DNA of 36,265 bases. Source: Candidatus Vogelbacteria bacterium CG10_big_fil_rev_8_21_14_0_10_51_16 (GTDB lineage Bacteria; Patescibacteriota; Minisyncoccia; Phycocordibacterales; JACRKE01). The notes beneath the pieces are model-generated. The model saw nothing but the letters and a program-made list of their open reading frames with translations. It was not told where the DNA came from and ran no database searches. The number at the start of each line of letters is the position of its first letter. Within the stretch, counting starts at the first letter, position 1. Positions 7,546 to 14,901 of this stretch are shown piece by piece. The stretch covers positions 350 through 36,614 of the forward strand of contig PCYI01000021.1 of NCBI GenBank assembly GCA_002774795.1. The letters run 5' to 3'. Made by a program: the position numbers and the translations under genes.

Positions 7546-9195
7546 CTATGCACCCATGTCAAGATGCGTTAAAGCGAAGGCGGAGTTTACTTCCGTTTTT
7601 TTGCCCGGGTTAAATATGTCAAAGGGGTCGAAAATCTTTTTTACCTCCTTGAAAAGCCCAAAGATGCGCTCGCCGTACATTTGCTCAAGGTAGGGGCCGC
7701 GAATAAGGCCGTCGTTGTGCTCACCCGACATAGAGCCTTTGTATCTAAAGACTAGCGCGTACACTTCAGCTCCGAGTTTTTTTATAATCTCTACGCTCTT
7801 GGGGTCGCTCATATCCATAAGGGGGATAATATGGAAGTTGCCCCCGCCAATGTGTCCCGCAATGGTGTAGGTGATGGGGTAGCGCTCCATAATGGCATAG
7901 AGTTGGGGCAAAAACTTCGGCAGAAGGTCGGGGCGCACCACAATGTCGTCTATAAACGGAGCTGTGCGCTTGCCCCGCACATGGTGGCGGAGCATATTGA
8001 AGCTCTCGCGCCGCACCGTCCAGTATTTTTTATTCTCGGCCTCGCTCGCTGTTACCTTAGTGCGCAGATCGAACGGCTTGAGGGCGGCCTCCGCTTTGTG
8101 GGCTTGCGCCTCCGCCTCTTCGTCGGACTCCGCCGTGAACTCGGCCATTAGTACCAGCTTGGGAGCACCGCCACGCAAGGCCATGAGAAGCTCTGGCAAG
8201 AAACTCCAGGCCATCCTGACCATCCCCAGCCCCATCTGCTTGGCGAGCTGTGGCAAAAAACGAAGGGCGATGTTAAAGGTGTGGTCGTCGTACGACTCAA
8301 AGCTCTCTGGCCGGTGAGCGAGCACGGCCTCATCAATCTCGCCGAGCCGCGCCATGTCGTTTAAAAATATTACAAGTAGGCGGGCATGGGGCTTGGGTCG
8401 CACAAGCCCAAGAGTGATTTCGGTGATAATGCCGAGCGTCCCTTGGGAGCCGACGATAAGTTGGGTGGGGTCAAAGAGGCCCCGCTCACGGTTGTAGACA
8501 TTCCAAAGGGCGTAGCCGGAGGAGTTCTTACCCACCTGAGGCTTTGCTAGTTTTAACTCCTCTTCATGGTCAAAAACTAATTTTGAAAGCTTACGATACA
8601 AGTCACCCTCTACCGAATGAAGTCGCTTCTTCGCCTCGAGCGCGGCAAGGGTCAGAGGCTTAAACTCATACTCCTCGCCGTCTTCGAGGACCATCTTCAC
8701 CGCTCGCACATAACGCTCCGTCTTGCCGTAAGAAAGCGACTTCTCGCCTCCGGCATTGTTGGCCACGATGCCCCCTAAGGCACATAGCTCGCGCGAAGCC
8801 GGGTAGCTCGGAAAGATGAGATTGTGTTTGAGGGTCTCGCGCTCAAAATCGCGGTAATACATGCCTGGCTCCACGACCGCGTAGTCGGGGCCGATCTCTC
8901 GCAAATGGTTCATGTGGCGTGTGAAAACCATTACAATCGAAGTCGAAAGTGGCCCACCTGACATGTCAGTACCGGCAGCCCGGGCGGTGAGCGAAATATG
9001 TCGACCCGCTTCCCGCTCTTTGCGTACAAACTTGACCAAGTGTTTAACATCATCCACGTCGCGTGGAAAGACCACCACTTGTGGACACACCCGAAACAAA
9101 CTTGCATCTCGGCTGTAGGTTTCTAAGGTGGCCTCATCGGCCATCACCTCCCCACGCACGACCATCTGCAACTGTTGAGCAAGCGTCATCATCAT
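7546..9195 (-). CDS. FAD-linked oxidase, GlcD / D-lactate dehydrogenase type
   Basis: A flavoprotein dehydrogenase of the vanillyl-alcohol-oxidase superfamily that oxidises a 2-hydroxy acid such as glycolate or D-lactate; the substrate cannot be set from sequence. In its 549 residues the PCMH-type FAD domain shows TARAAGTDMSGGP, VEPGMYYRDFE and GGIVANNAGGEKSLSYG. The C-terminal domain has AGHIGGGNFH and SGEHNDGLIRG, the usual histidine-bearing motifs, and ends with FDPFDIFNPGKK. No Fe-S cysteine domain is fused. Three ATGs lie in tandem at the start, and TATACT stands 6 nt before the first, predicting a leaderless mRNA. Confidence 0.9.
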   Translation of the reverse strand: MMMTLAQQLQMVVRGEVMADEATLETYSRDASLFRVCPQVVVFPRDVDDVKHLVKFVRKEREAGRHISLTARAAGTDMSGGPLSTSIVMVFTRHMNHLREIGPDYAVVEPGMYYRDFERETLKHNLIFPSYPASRELCALGGIVANNAGGEKSLSYGKTERYVRAVKMVLEDGEEYEFKPLTLAALEAKKRLHSVEGDLYRKLSKLVFDHEEELKLAKPQVGKNSSGYALWNVYNRERGLFDPTQLIVGSQGTLGIITEITLGLVRPKPHARLLVIFLNDMARLGEIDEAVLAHRPESFESYDDHTFNIALRFLPQLAKQMGLGMVRMAWSFLPELLMALRGGAPKLVLMAEFTAESDEEAEAQAHKAEAALKPFDLRTKVTASEAENKKYWTVRRESFNMLRHHVRGKRTAPFIDDIVVRPDLLPKFLPQLYAIMERYPITYTIAGHIGGGNFHIIPLMDMSDPKSVEIIKKLGAEVYALVFRYKGSMSGEHNDGLIRGPYLEQMYGERIFGLFKEVKKIFDPFDIFNPGKKTEVNSAFALTHLDMGA

Positions 9196-9201
9196 GACTA
9201 C

Positions 9202-9207
9202 AGTATA
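9202..9207 (-). promoter_or_regulatory. TATACT box 6 nt before the GlcD-like start
   Basis: The minus-strand TATACT leaves six bases to the ATG at 9195. No good -35 box is seen. The surrounding GGGGTATACTG is repeated before the inositol-monophosphatase-like gene (33302-33311). Confidence 0.45.
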
Positions 9208-9268
9208 CCCCGCGGAGTACGAGAGCGCGTGGGGATAGTGCGACCTACTGACTGTGAGTTACGAAATG

Positions 9269-9294
9269 GCCCCTCCTCCTGGCCGCGGGGAGGA
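9269..9294. repeat. CTCC-TGGCC-GGGGAGG palindromic element
   Basis: The block CCTGGCCGCGGGGAGG is closely related to the hairpin at 15366-15387, which lies inside a coding sequence. Here it is intergenic, upstream of the GlcD-like gene. Confidence 0.45.
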
Positions 9295-9309
9295 ATCGCA
9301 AAGCACCCT

Positions 9310-9466
9310 CCCCCACATCCCCAGCCACTTAGTGACTGGGGATGTGGGGTGGGAGTGTGGTCTTATCTATAACCGACCAAGCACTAGCGCTGTAAAAAAA
9401 GAAAAGGCCCGCCGCGTTCACGCTACGGCGGACCTTTCGGGTCGGCAGAGCGGTCGCGGGGGCCTG
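9310..9466 (-). repeat. 157-bp direct repeat carrying two terminator hairpins, copy A
   Basis: This block is almost identical to 10217-10374 (two substitutions and one extra G are visible). It contains a 39-bp palindrome of the CCAG-CACT-AGTG-CTGG family at 9311-9349. On the minus strand it also carries a GC-rich hairpin (GTCCGCCG/CGGCGGGCC) followed by TTTTCTTTTTTT, a good rho-independent terminator. It starts just after the stop of the 186-residue minus-strand gene. Confidence 0.8.
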
Positions 9467-9469
9467 AAG

Positions 9470-10030
9470 TTAGTCCTTGGCTCCATGTCTGGGAAGGTAA
9501 AGCTCCACCTTCTCGTGCTTCTCGTGCTTCCCCTGCCGTTGCTCCGGCGTGGGTCGAGGAGGTGGAGGCAGTAACGGCGACGGATGAAAGTGCTCGCGTG
9601 CACTAAGCGCCTGATGCTTGGGGCACTCGTGCCGCATCCTGCAGTGGGTGTCCCACTGCCCCGAGTTCCAGCACAGCTTGTCGATGATGCTCTCGACTCT
9701 GCCGTGCAAGAACTCGAGCTCCTTGTGCAGGTTCTCGAGTCGCTCACTCGGCGAGAGGGAGAGGGTCTGCTCCACCCGCGACATGCGCGGGTCGGTGAGC
9801 TTGATGATGCTTTCCGTGACCCGCTCGACTCGCGCCATGCCGGCGAGAGTCCACACCTTCTCGTCCTGGAGCTCGACGATTCTGTGGACCTTACTAGCGA
9901 CGATGTAAGTAATACATGCGGAGTAGACGCAGGCAAGAAGCAAAAGCATGCCAAGAAACGTTACCCCCCTCCTCATCTCGGTCCTCCCCTCCTCACGGAG
10001 GGCCCCCATGTCTTCCTGCGGAATTCCCAT
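9470..10030 (-). CDS. Unknown anchored coiled-coil protein
   Basis: The 186-residue protein has a membrane segment at about 24-46 (VTFLGMLLLLACVYSACITY), a coiled-coil-like stretch with a heptad feel (about 48-125), two cysteine-containing segments (LCWN, HCRMRHEC) and a C-terminal Pro/His/Lys-rich tail. No homologue is recognised. The start at 10030 has AGAGGTGA 5 nt upstream; a second ATG (MRRGVT, residue 19) also has a GAGGGGAGGA sequence before it, so two starts are possible. A TTGACC-18-TATCAT promoter is upstream and the copy-A terminator follows 4 bp after the stop. Confidence 0.7.
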   Translation of the reverse strand: MGIPQEDMGALREEGRTEMRRGVTFLGMLLLLACVYSACITYIVASKVHRIVELQDEKVWTLAGMARVERVTESIIKLTDPRMSRVEQTLSLSPSERLENLHKELEFLHGRVESIIDKLCWNSGQWDTHCRMRHECPKHQALSAREHFHPSPLLPPPPRPTPEQRQGKHEKHEKVELYLPRHGAKD

Positions 10031-10077
10031 CTAAATCACCTCTTTTGGGTACTGGGGCGGTATGCCCCTCTATGTTA

Positions 10078-10107
10078 ATGATAGCACATACCGGCACACA
10101 AGGTCAA
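10078..10107 (-). promoter_or_regulatory. Promoter of the 186-residue anchored protein
   Basis: On the minus strand TTGACC (10107-10102) and TATCAT (10083-10078) are 18 nt apart, with TGC before the -10 box. The spacer has TTGTGTGCCG, almost the same as in the promoter at 258-287. Confidence 0.55.
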
Positions 10108-10151
10108 GGGCTGTGGGTGTGTCTGCTCGCACCTCACTCATCCCTCGAGTG

Positions 10152-10183
10152 TCATCCCGTTGCACAACGGGATCCAGGTTCAA
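10152..10183. repeat. ATCCCGTTG palindromic element, compact copy
   Basis: ATCCCGTTG/CAACGGGAT forms a hairpin followed by CCAGGTTCAA. Both halves occur inverted at 410-480, where they are separated by an inner hairpin block. The element lies upstream of the 186-residue gene. Confidence 0.55.
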
Positions 10184-10189
10184 TTGTCT

Positions 10190-10210
10190 GTTAGCGACCA
10201 GGTCGCTAAC
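10190..10210. repeat. Perfect 21-bp palindrome
   Basis: Two 10-base arms (GTTAGCGACC and its complement) flank a single A. Nineteen of its last 20 bases, including the 17-bp core, recur inside the fibronectin gene at 1105-1124. Confidence 0.6.
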
Positions 10211-10216
10211 ACTACA

Positions 10217-10374
10217 CCCCCACATCCCCAGCCACTTAGTGACTGGGGATGTGGGGTGGGAGTGTGGTCTTATCTATAACCGAGAAAGCACTAGCGCTGT
10301 AAAAAAAGAAAAGGCCCGCCGCGTTCACGCTACGGCGGACCTTTCGGGTCGGCAGAGCGGTCGCGGGGGGCCTG
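10217..10374 (-). repeat. 158-bp direct repeat carrying two terminator hairpins, copy B
   Basis: This is the second copy of the block at 9310-9466, with the same 39-bp palindrome (10218-10256) and the same minus-strand terminator hairpin with T-run. It lies 7 bp after the stop of the 34-residue gene, as copy A does after its gene. Confidence 0.8.
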
Positions 10375-10381
10375 GTCACAA

Positions 10382-10486
10382 TCATGTGTAGTAGTGCAGG
10401 GCTAGGAGACAGGCCATCGCAACAATACCACAGATTGCTATGATGGCCTTCTGTCTCATCAGCTCCTTTACCGGGTTATCATGCAT
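10382..10486 (-). CDS. 34-residue single-pass membrane peptide
   Basis: ATG (10486) to TGA (10382) encodes 34 residues: a short charged N-terminus (MHDNPVKELMRQK), then a hydrophobic helix (AIIAICGIVAMACLLALHYY) to the end. AAAGGAGGTGGT ends 4 nt before the start, an exceptionally strong ribosome site that argues it is translated. It follows the 205-residue membrane protein by 48 nt and is followed at once by terminator copy B, so the two genes probably form an operon. Function unknown; size and shape suit a small regulatory or toxin-like membrane peptide, but nothing shows that. Confidence 0.72.
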   Translation of the reverse strand: MHDNPVKELMRQKAIIAICGIVAMACLLALHYYT

Positions 10487-10534
10487 TTTTACCACCTCCT
10501 TTCAATTTGCTGAAAATCTCAGAAGTGGTGGCTG

Positions 10535-11152
10535 CTACAACTGGGGGATAGGCGTGGGGCCGACGAGCTCGAGTCGGCCGTCATTGTCATTGTGGCTGTC
10601 GGCGCGAGGAGCGGTGTCCGCACGCGACACAGGCCCATCGGTCTGACCATCCGCGTCGCCAGCGCTCGGACCAGAAGGCGGCGCTCCTCCTCCACCCCGG
10701 AAGCCTGCCACAACACTCGCCACTCTAGTACAGAAGGTCTGCCAGACGTGGACCGCGAAGCCGGCGACGCAAAAGGTCACAACCGCGAGCATTGGGCATA
10801 GAATAAGCCATGTATAGCGCTCCTCGAACAGGAAGCGCGCCAACCCTTGGTAGCCTAAACCCGACGCGACGAGTGAAGCCGCGGCCGACAAGAACGGGAT
10901 GGCGAACCAGAAGACGATGACGTAGGCGCCAACACGGTTACCTCTAGTGAAGTCGTCGAAATCTTGCAACCTTCGGCACTTCGGCCAGCCGCCCGTGACC
11001 ATGAACCCGAGGATGAAAAGCGCCGCCGGCCCAAGCAAGAAGATGAACTCGACCCCCGGCCGAGACAATTCAGCCGTTCCGATGATGAGCAAGTACGGGA
11101 TGGTCAGGACAAGCCCGACCAGACAGTAGAGTACCCCAAGCAACACATGCAT
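10535..11152 (-). CDS. Unknown membrane protein with four predicted helices
   Basis: The 205-residue protein has hydrophobic segments at about 1-24, 32-54, 75-100 and 115-140, then a Gly/Pro/Asp-rich cytoplasmic-type tail of about 50 residues ending VGPTPIPQL. I do not recognise it. The ATG at 11152 is chosen because GGGAGGT lies 6 nt upstream; the longer frame would begin at a TTG inside that ribosome site. A TTGACG-17-TACACT promoter stands about 60 nt upstream. It leads the operon with the 34-residue membrane peptide. Confidence 0.7.
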   Translation of the reverse strand: MHVLLGVLYCLVGLVLTIPYLLIIGTAELSRPGVEFIFLLGPAALFILGFMVTGGWPKCRRLQDFDDFTRGNRVGAYVIVFWFAIPFLSAAASLVASGLGYQGLARFLFEERYTWLILCPMLAVVTFCVAGFAVHVWQTFCTRVASVVAGFRGGGGAPPSGPSAGDADGQTDGPVSRADTAPRADSHNDNDGRLELVGPTPIPQL

Positions 11153-11208
11153 ACCGATACCTCCCAAAAGGTGCTTAGACGGAGGCGCTCGCCCCCACCA
11201 CTACTTAA

Positions 11209-11237
11209 AGTGTACTACTGAAATCTACTATCGTCAA
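11209..11237 (-). promoter_or_regulatory. Promoter of the 205-residue membrane protein operon
   Basis: On the minus strand TTGACG (11237-11232), a 17-nt spacer and TACACT (11214-11209). The leader of about 55 nt contains the GGGAGGT ribosome site. Confidence 0.6.
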
Positions 11238-11260
11238 TAGTAGCGGTAGCTTAAACCATC

Positions 11261-11333
11261 ACGCTCACCGCACACACCCATATCCCCAGTCACTAAGTGA
11301 CTGGGGATATGGGTCTACTTTCAGCGTGAGCGT
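11261..11333. terminator. Long palindromic hairpin after the FAD oxidoreductase gene
   Basis: A perfect 39-bp palindrome (11276-11314) with the core CCAGTCACTAAGTGACTGG is enclosed by an 8-bp outer stem, ACGCTCAC (11261-11268) with GTGAGCGT (11326-11333). The outer stem overlaps the last codons of the FAD oxidoreductase. There is no T-run. It is a copy of the repeat family also found at 9311, 10218 and inside truB, and probably acts as a 3'-end structure. Confidence 0.6.
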
Positions 11334-12760
11334 CTAAGTGGTTTTTGTTGTCTTAAGCCAAGTCTCCACCTTGGGCGTATCGCCTTAAGGAAACCGGCTT
11401 TAACCGTGGATACATACCGTTCACGTACCACCACTTTTTCATAGAAGTCCAAGAAGGCAGCCGCACGATATACTGCTCGCAATTGCTCGTAGAGGGTTTT
11501 TGGATAACTGTGCCAGAATTCGCCCTCCGGTGCATAAAGATGAGCGTACAATATCTTTCTTCCGTTAAGCCGTGTGGTCAATCGTTCCATCACTCGATTT
11601 ACCTGCACGAACTCTCGATATGCAAGCGCGAGCGGACCCCAGATGCCGACGTTCATGACCCTGCCGGCGCCAATATTCGTCGGGGAGAACGGGTGTACCG
11701 CATCAGTCCGCAACAGGCAAAGCCATAAGGGATAGATACCGAGGTGCTCGTGGGTATGCTCTAGGAGTGCGGTGGTGCGTTCAAGTGGCACGCTGATATC
11801 TTGGACAAAATACTCCTGCGCCGTACCCGTCTCGTGAAGCGCTTGGTAGAACGTCCGAGTGTTCATGATCGGGTTCAAGATAAATCGTGTCAGGCGATTG
11901 AATGGCACGCGGAAGCGATCGAAGGCATACTTCCCGACAAAGAACGCGCCACGGTCGTACCGGAAAAGGTAGTCAATGAGCGGCACCACCTCCTCGCGGA
12001 TCACTCCCGCCCGGCTTATCGTATCGGCGTGCAGCGAAAACCACTCATCATGGGCCCGACAAAAGCGTGCCAAGGGAAGACCGCCGGTTTCGTGACAGCG
12101 CGTACCGAGCATGATGACCCCACGGTCTCTTGCGAAAAGTAGTCCACCAATGAAGTCGACCCCGACGTTGTCCCAATGCTTCTCGGTGACGGCGACCGCT
12201 TCCGAGAAGCTTGCTACCGGGAGGTAGCGAAGTCTGACGTAACGAGTCGCAGGGATCAACCGCAGGCGGATTGCGGTGATTACACCAAGGCTTCCGCAGG
12301 AACCAGGGATTGCGCGAAAAAGATCGGTGTGGCTGCTGGGAGAGGCGGTGACCAGAGCGCCGTCGCCAAGCAGAACGTCGTAGCTCTCACACAATTCATG
12401 GACAAGGCCATGCCGATACGAGCTGCTCTCGCCCGCCCCGCCTGCAATTGCGCCACCCAAGGTGATGTTCGGAAACTCGGGAACGACCGCGGGGACAAGA
12501 CCACGCCTGCCTGTCTCGTACACCAGCTGCTCCATGGTAACTCCCGGCTCAACGAGAGCCGTGTTGCTACCGGGGTCAATCTCGAGCACGTGGGTAAGGG
12601 TTGAGGTATCAATGCTCCGATCCTTGTCAAATCGCTGGGTCCGCGTGCTGTTCGTACTGCCATGGTAGATGCGGACGCCACGAACACCAGCATGATTCAG
12701 GAGACGAAGCTGGTCCTGAAGCACTGCGACTCGTTTTTTGTGCTCGGCACTATTACTCAT
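11321..12760 (-). CDS. FAD-binding oxidoreductase next to a CFA-type methyltransferase (TmsA-like pair)
   Basis: The 479-residue protein has a PCMH-type FAD domain: HGSTNSTRT, LEIDPGSNTALVEPGVTMEQL, the glycine-rich PNITLGGAIAGGAGESSSYRH and GSCGSLGVITAIRL. It resembles DHCR24-type sterol reductase relatives. In actinobacteria a related flavoprotein (TmsA/BfaA/UfaA1) reduces a methylene fatty acid made by a CFA-type methyltransferase to a 10-methyl fatty acid. The same two partners are adjacent here, 24 bp apart, so membrane-lipid modification is the best guess; a cyclopropane pathway is the alternative. The start has no Shine-Dalgarno sequence, and translation is probably from the upstream gene's mRNA. 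Confidence 0.82.
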   Translation of the reverse strand: MSNSAEHKKRVAVLQDQLRLLNHAGVRGVRIYHGSTNSTRTQRFDKDRSIDTSTLTHVLEIDPGSNTALVEPGVTMEQLVYETGRRGLVPAVVPEFPNITLGGAIAGGAGESSSYRHGLVHELCESYDVLLGDGALVTASPSSHTDLFRAIPGSCGSLGVITAIRLRLIPATRYVRLRYLPVASFSEAVAVTEKHWDNVGVDFIGGLLFARDRGVIMLGTRCHETGGLPLARFCRAHDEWFSLHADTISRAGVIREEVVPLIDYLFRYDRGAFFVGKYAFDRFRVPFNRLTRFILNPIMNTRTFYQALHETGTAQEYFVQDISVPLERTTALLEHTHEHLGIYPLWLCLLRTDAVHPFSPTNIGAGRVMNVGIWGPLALAYREFVQVNRVMERLTTRLNGRKILYAHLYAPEGEFWHSYPKTLYEQLRAVYRAAAFLDFYEKVVVRERYVSTVKAGFLKAIRPRWRLGLRQQKPLRRSR

Positions 12761-12784
12761 TGCGGGATGATTAGGTTATTCCGT

Positions 12785-14074
12785 TCACCGCACTGTCTCG
12801 TATCCCCCCTCCACCCCATTCGGCGAGAGGACGATTTGCCAGAGCTGGATACTGCGGGCGCGGAAAGCGCCGGCGCAAGCAAGCAGGTAGTAGCGCCACA
12901 TGCGGTGGAAGCGGTCGTCATAGCTGGCAGTCGGGTTCAATCCCACCCCTCCCACCCCACCCCAGCCCTCCTCTCGGGCAGGGGAGGGGGCATACACCCT
13001 GGCCCCAGCACCAGAGCAGAGCTCAGTGCGGGGCACAGCAGGAGAGGGGGTTAAGCCTACGCCCCGCTTACACCACCACCGCTCAAAGTTTTTATGCCAG
13101 GCAATGAGCGTAGTGTTGTAGTCGGGGCCGAAGTTGTGCCAGTCTTCGAGGACGAACAGACCCTCGAGGGCGCGGACCGTCTTTGAGCTTTGAGGAATCA
13201 TGCCGTTTGGAAAAATGTACTTGGTAATCCACGGGTCCACGCCAGAGGTGCGATGGTTATGGCCGATGGTTTGTAGAACAAAGAGTCCTTCCGGCTTGAG
13301 CATCTTTCTGACAACATCGAAGTAGGTGCGGTAGTTTTTGTGGCCGACGTGCTCAAACATGCCGAGCGAAACGATGTGGTCGTATTCACCTTTAACGTCT
13401 CGGTAGTCTTGTAGACGAAACTCGACCTTGTCGGCCACACCAGCCTCGTGCGCTCGCTCTTCGGCGAGCACCACCTGCTCCTTTGAGACGGTCACTCCTG
13501 TGACGCGCACGCCGTACTTCTCGGCAACATAAATGGCAAAGCTTCCCCAGCCGCAACCGATGTCGAGGATGTGTAATGGTTCGCCGTCCTCACTCCGCGT
13601 CCGTTTATCGAGCCCAAGCTTACGGCAGACCAAGTCGAGTTTTGCTTCCTGGGCGGAGTCTAGGTTTTCTGGGACACGCTCGAGATCTTTCCAATAAGCG
13701 CAGGTGTAGGTCATGCGGTGGTCGAGCATGGCCTCGTACAAGTCGTTGCCGATGTCGTAATGCTTCTCTCCCACCTCAAACGCTTTCCCCCTCCGCTGTT
13801 GGTTGGTAAGGCGGGAAAGAAGGTAGGTAAAGAGCGGGGCAATACCGACAATACGACTGTCGAGTTTGGCGCGGAGGATGCGGGCAATCATGTCGTCAAG
13901 CGCCTCACACTCCCACCAGCCGTCCATGTATGCCTCCCCGAGACCGAGCGAACCCCGCGCAAGCAAGCGACGGTAAAGCCGTTCGTCGTGTACTTTAATA
14001 TCAAAAGGACGGGCGCCATTAATTTCAATACCAGCTCCCTCCAAATGCTTCTTTATAATTTCTTTTGCATTCAT
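12785..14074 (-). CDS. Cyclopropane-fatty-acyl-phospholipid synthase family methyltransferase with in-frame insertion
   Basis: It transfers a methyl(ene) group from S-adenosylmethionine to the double bond of a phospholipid acyl chain. The 429-residue protein shows HYDIGNDLYEAML, the SAM-binding LDIGCGWGSFAIYVA, GVTVSKEQ, SLGMFEHVGHKNY and the C-terminal YYLLACAGAFRARSIQLWQ, which keeps the catalytic-type cysteine. Between FERWW and YDDRFHRMW, where the E. coli enzyme has about seven residues, about 50 Gly/Pro/Arg-rich residues are inserted, encoded by a palindrome-rich block (12923-13072). TATGAT lies 7 nt before a first ATG that encodes only MNAK and then a TGA overlapping the real ATG at 14074. 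Confidence 0.9.
   Translation of the reverse strand: MNAKEIIKKHLEGAGIEINGARPFDIKVHDERLYRRLLARGSLGLGEAYMDGWWECEALDDMIARILRAKLDSRIVGIAPLFTYLLSRLTNQQRRGKAFEVGEKHYDIGNDLYEAMLDHRMTYTCAYWKDLERVPENLDSAQEAKLDLVCRKLGLDKRTRSEDGEPLHILDIGCGWGSFAIYVAEKYGVRVTGVTVSKEQVVLAEERAHEAGVADKVEFRLQDYRDVKGEYDHIVSLGMFEHVGHKNYRTYFDVVRKMLKPEGLFVLQTIGHNHRTSGVDPWITKYIFPNGMIPQSSKTVRALEGLFVLEDWHNFGPDYNTTLIAWHKNFERWWCKRGVGLTPSPAVPRTELCSGAGARVYAPSPAREEGWGGVGGVGLNPTASYDDRFHRMWRYYLLACAGAFRARSIQLWQIVLSPNGVEGGYETVR
12923..13072. repeat. GC-rich repeat-like block inserted in frame in the CFA synthase gene
   Basis: This roughly 150-bp block encodes residues that do not belong to the conserved family (CKRGVGLTPSP ... GGVGGVGLNPTAS). 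It contains the hairpin CCCTCC/GGGAGGG and C-rich runs (CCCACCCCTCCC). Reading frame is kept on both sides. The composition resembles the block inside the 186-residue protein gene at 15346-15393. Confidence 0.6.
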
Positions 14075-14170
14075 TTTGCATTCATAAGGTTTATCATACA
14101 ATACCAATACAATACCAAACTGACTGGGTAGTTGAAAGTCGAGCCTCCAAGTCAGAAAGATGCACCGGAC

Positions 14171-14198
14171 ACATCAAGAGCCCGGAAGCTCTCGATGT
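14171..14198. terminator. Hairpin downstream of the guanylate-kinase-like gene
   Basis: ACATCAAGAGC and GCTCTCGATGT form an 11-bp stem with one mismatch and a 6-nt loop, 45 bp past the stop of the minus-strand gene. It lacks a T-run, so termination is a guess. Confidence 0.35.
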
Positions 14199-14242
14199 CT
14201 ACCGTGACTTTTTGGTCAGGGTAGAATGTCGAGCATACGGGC

Positions 14243-14836
14243 TCAAGCGAGAGTTTGCTTGCTCGCCTTATCATCGCCCCACAGATAGTCGCCAACAATT
14301 GACACGAGTTCATTGAGGGCCGTGCCGAAATCTGCGTTGACAATCTGATGGTCACATTCGCGACAGTGTTTAAGTTCCTCCTCCGCAGTAACAAGCCGAC
14401 GGTAAATCTGGGCTCTATTATCACCTCGCCTTCTCAGGCGTTCAGCTAATACCTGAGGATGGGGCGGAACAACAAAAACAGTAAGAGCCCCCGGATATCG
14501 CCGCTTTATATCGCGCGCGCCTCGATAGTCCAAATCCACAAGTGGCACACCCTCTTCGAGTGCCCGGTGGAGTGAGAACCATGGAAGCCCATATAGGTGT
14601 CCATGAATCATCTTCCACTCTACGAAAAAACCGCAGAGCACCCGAATGACAAAACCGATGATCGAGTAGAACCAGTAGTGCGCCCCATGCACCTCTGGGG
14701 TGCCGTTGTTGATCCTGGGCCTCCGCGACGTGGCCGTGACCACGCGAGCGAAGCCAGCAATGCGATCTTCGAGACCCTTTCGCAGAGCATCCTTGCCGAC
14801 TCCAGATGGCCCGACGAGAATTACAATCTTGCTCAT
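14243..14836 (-). CDS. Guanylate-kinase-like nucleotide kinase
   Basis: The 197-residue protein opens with the P-loop VGPSGVGKDAL, followed by TATSRRPR and GAHYWF (the GMP-binding region), FFVEWKMIHGHLYG, the strand VDLDYRGARDIK, and the lid-type RLRRRGDN. These match guanylate kinase in order and spacing. Several usual residues differ (for example LDID is VDLD and the substrate loop is hydrophobic), so a divergent nucleotide kinase is possible. The ATG at 14836 is chosen for GAGGAGGG 5 nt upstream. TTGACA-17-TAACTG lies about 65 nt upstream. It has the strong-ribosome-site signature of the orphan genes. Confidence 0.7.
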   Translation of the reverse strand: MSKIVILVGPSGVGKDALRKGLEDRIAGFARVVTATSRRPRINNGTPEVHGAHYWFYSIIGFVIRVLCGFFVEWKMIHGHLYGLPWFSLHRALEEGVPLVDLDYRGARDIKRRYPGALTVFVVPPHPQVLAERLRRRGDNRAQIYRRLVTAEEELKHCRECDHQIVNADFGTALNELVSIVGDYLWGDDKASKQTLA

Positions 14837-14901
14837 TACTGCCCTCCTCGGGTCAGTCACAGAACTAAAAGACTCCAAAAACAGAAGGAGTCAACCGTTA
14901 T

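Noticed and set aside
9254..10391. Two plus-strand open frames with a shared peptide (HLVTGDVGWECGLIYN) across the duplicated block
   Set aside because: They follow the DNA repeat itself, have no ribosome site, and overlap palindromes and terminators. The similarity is explained by the repeat.
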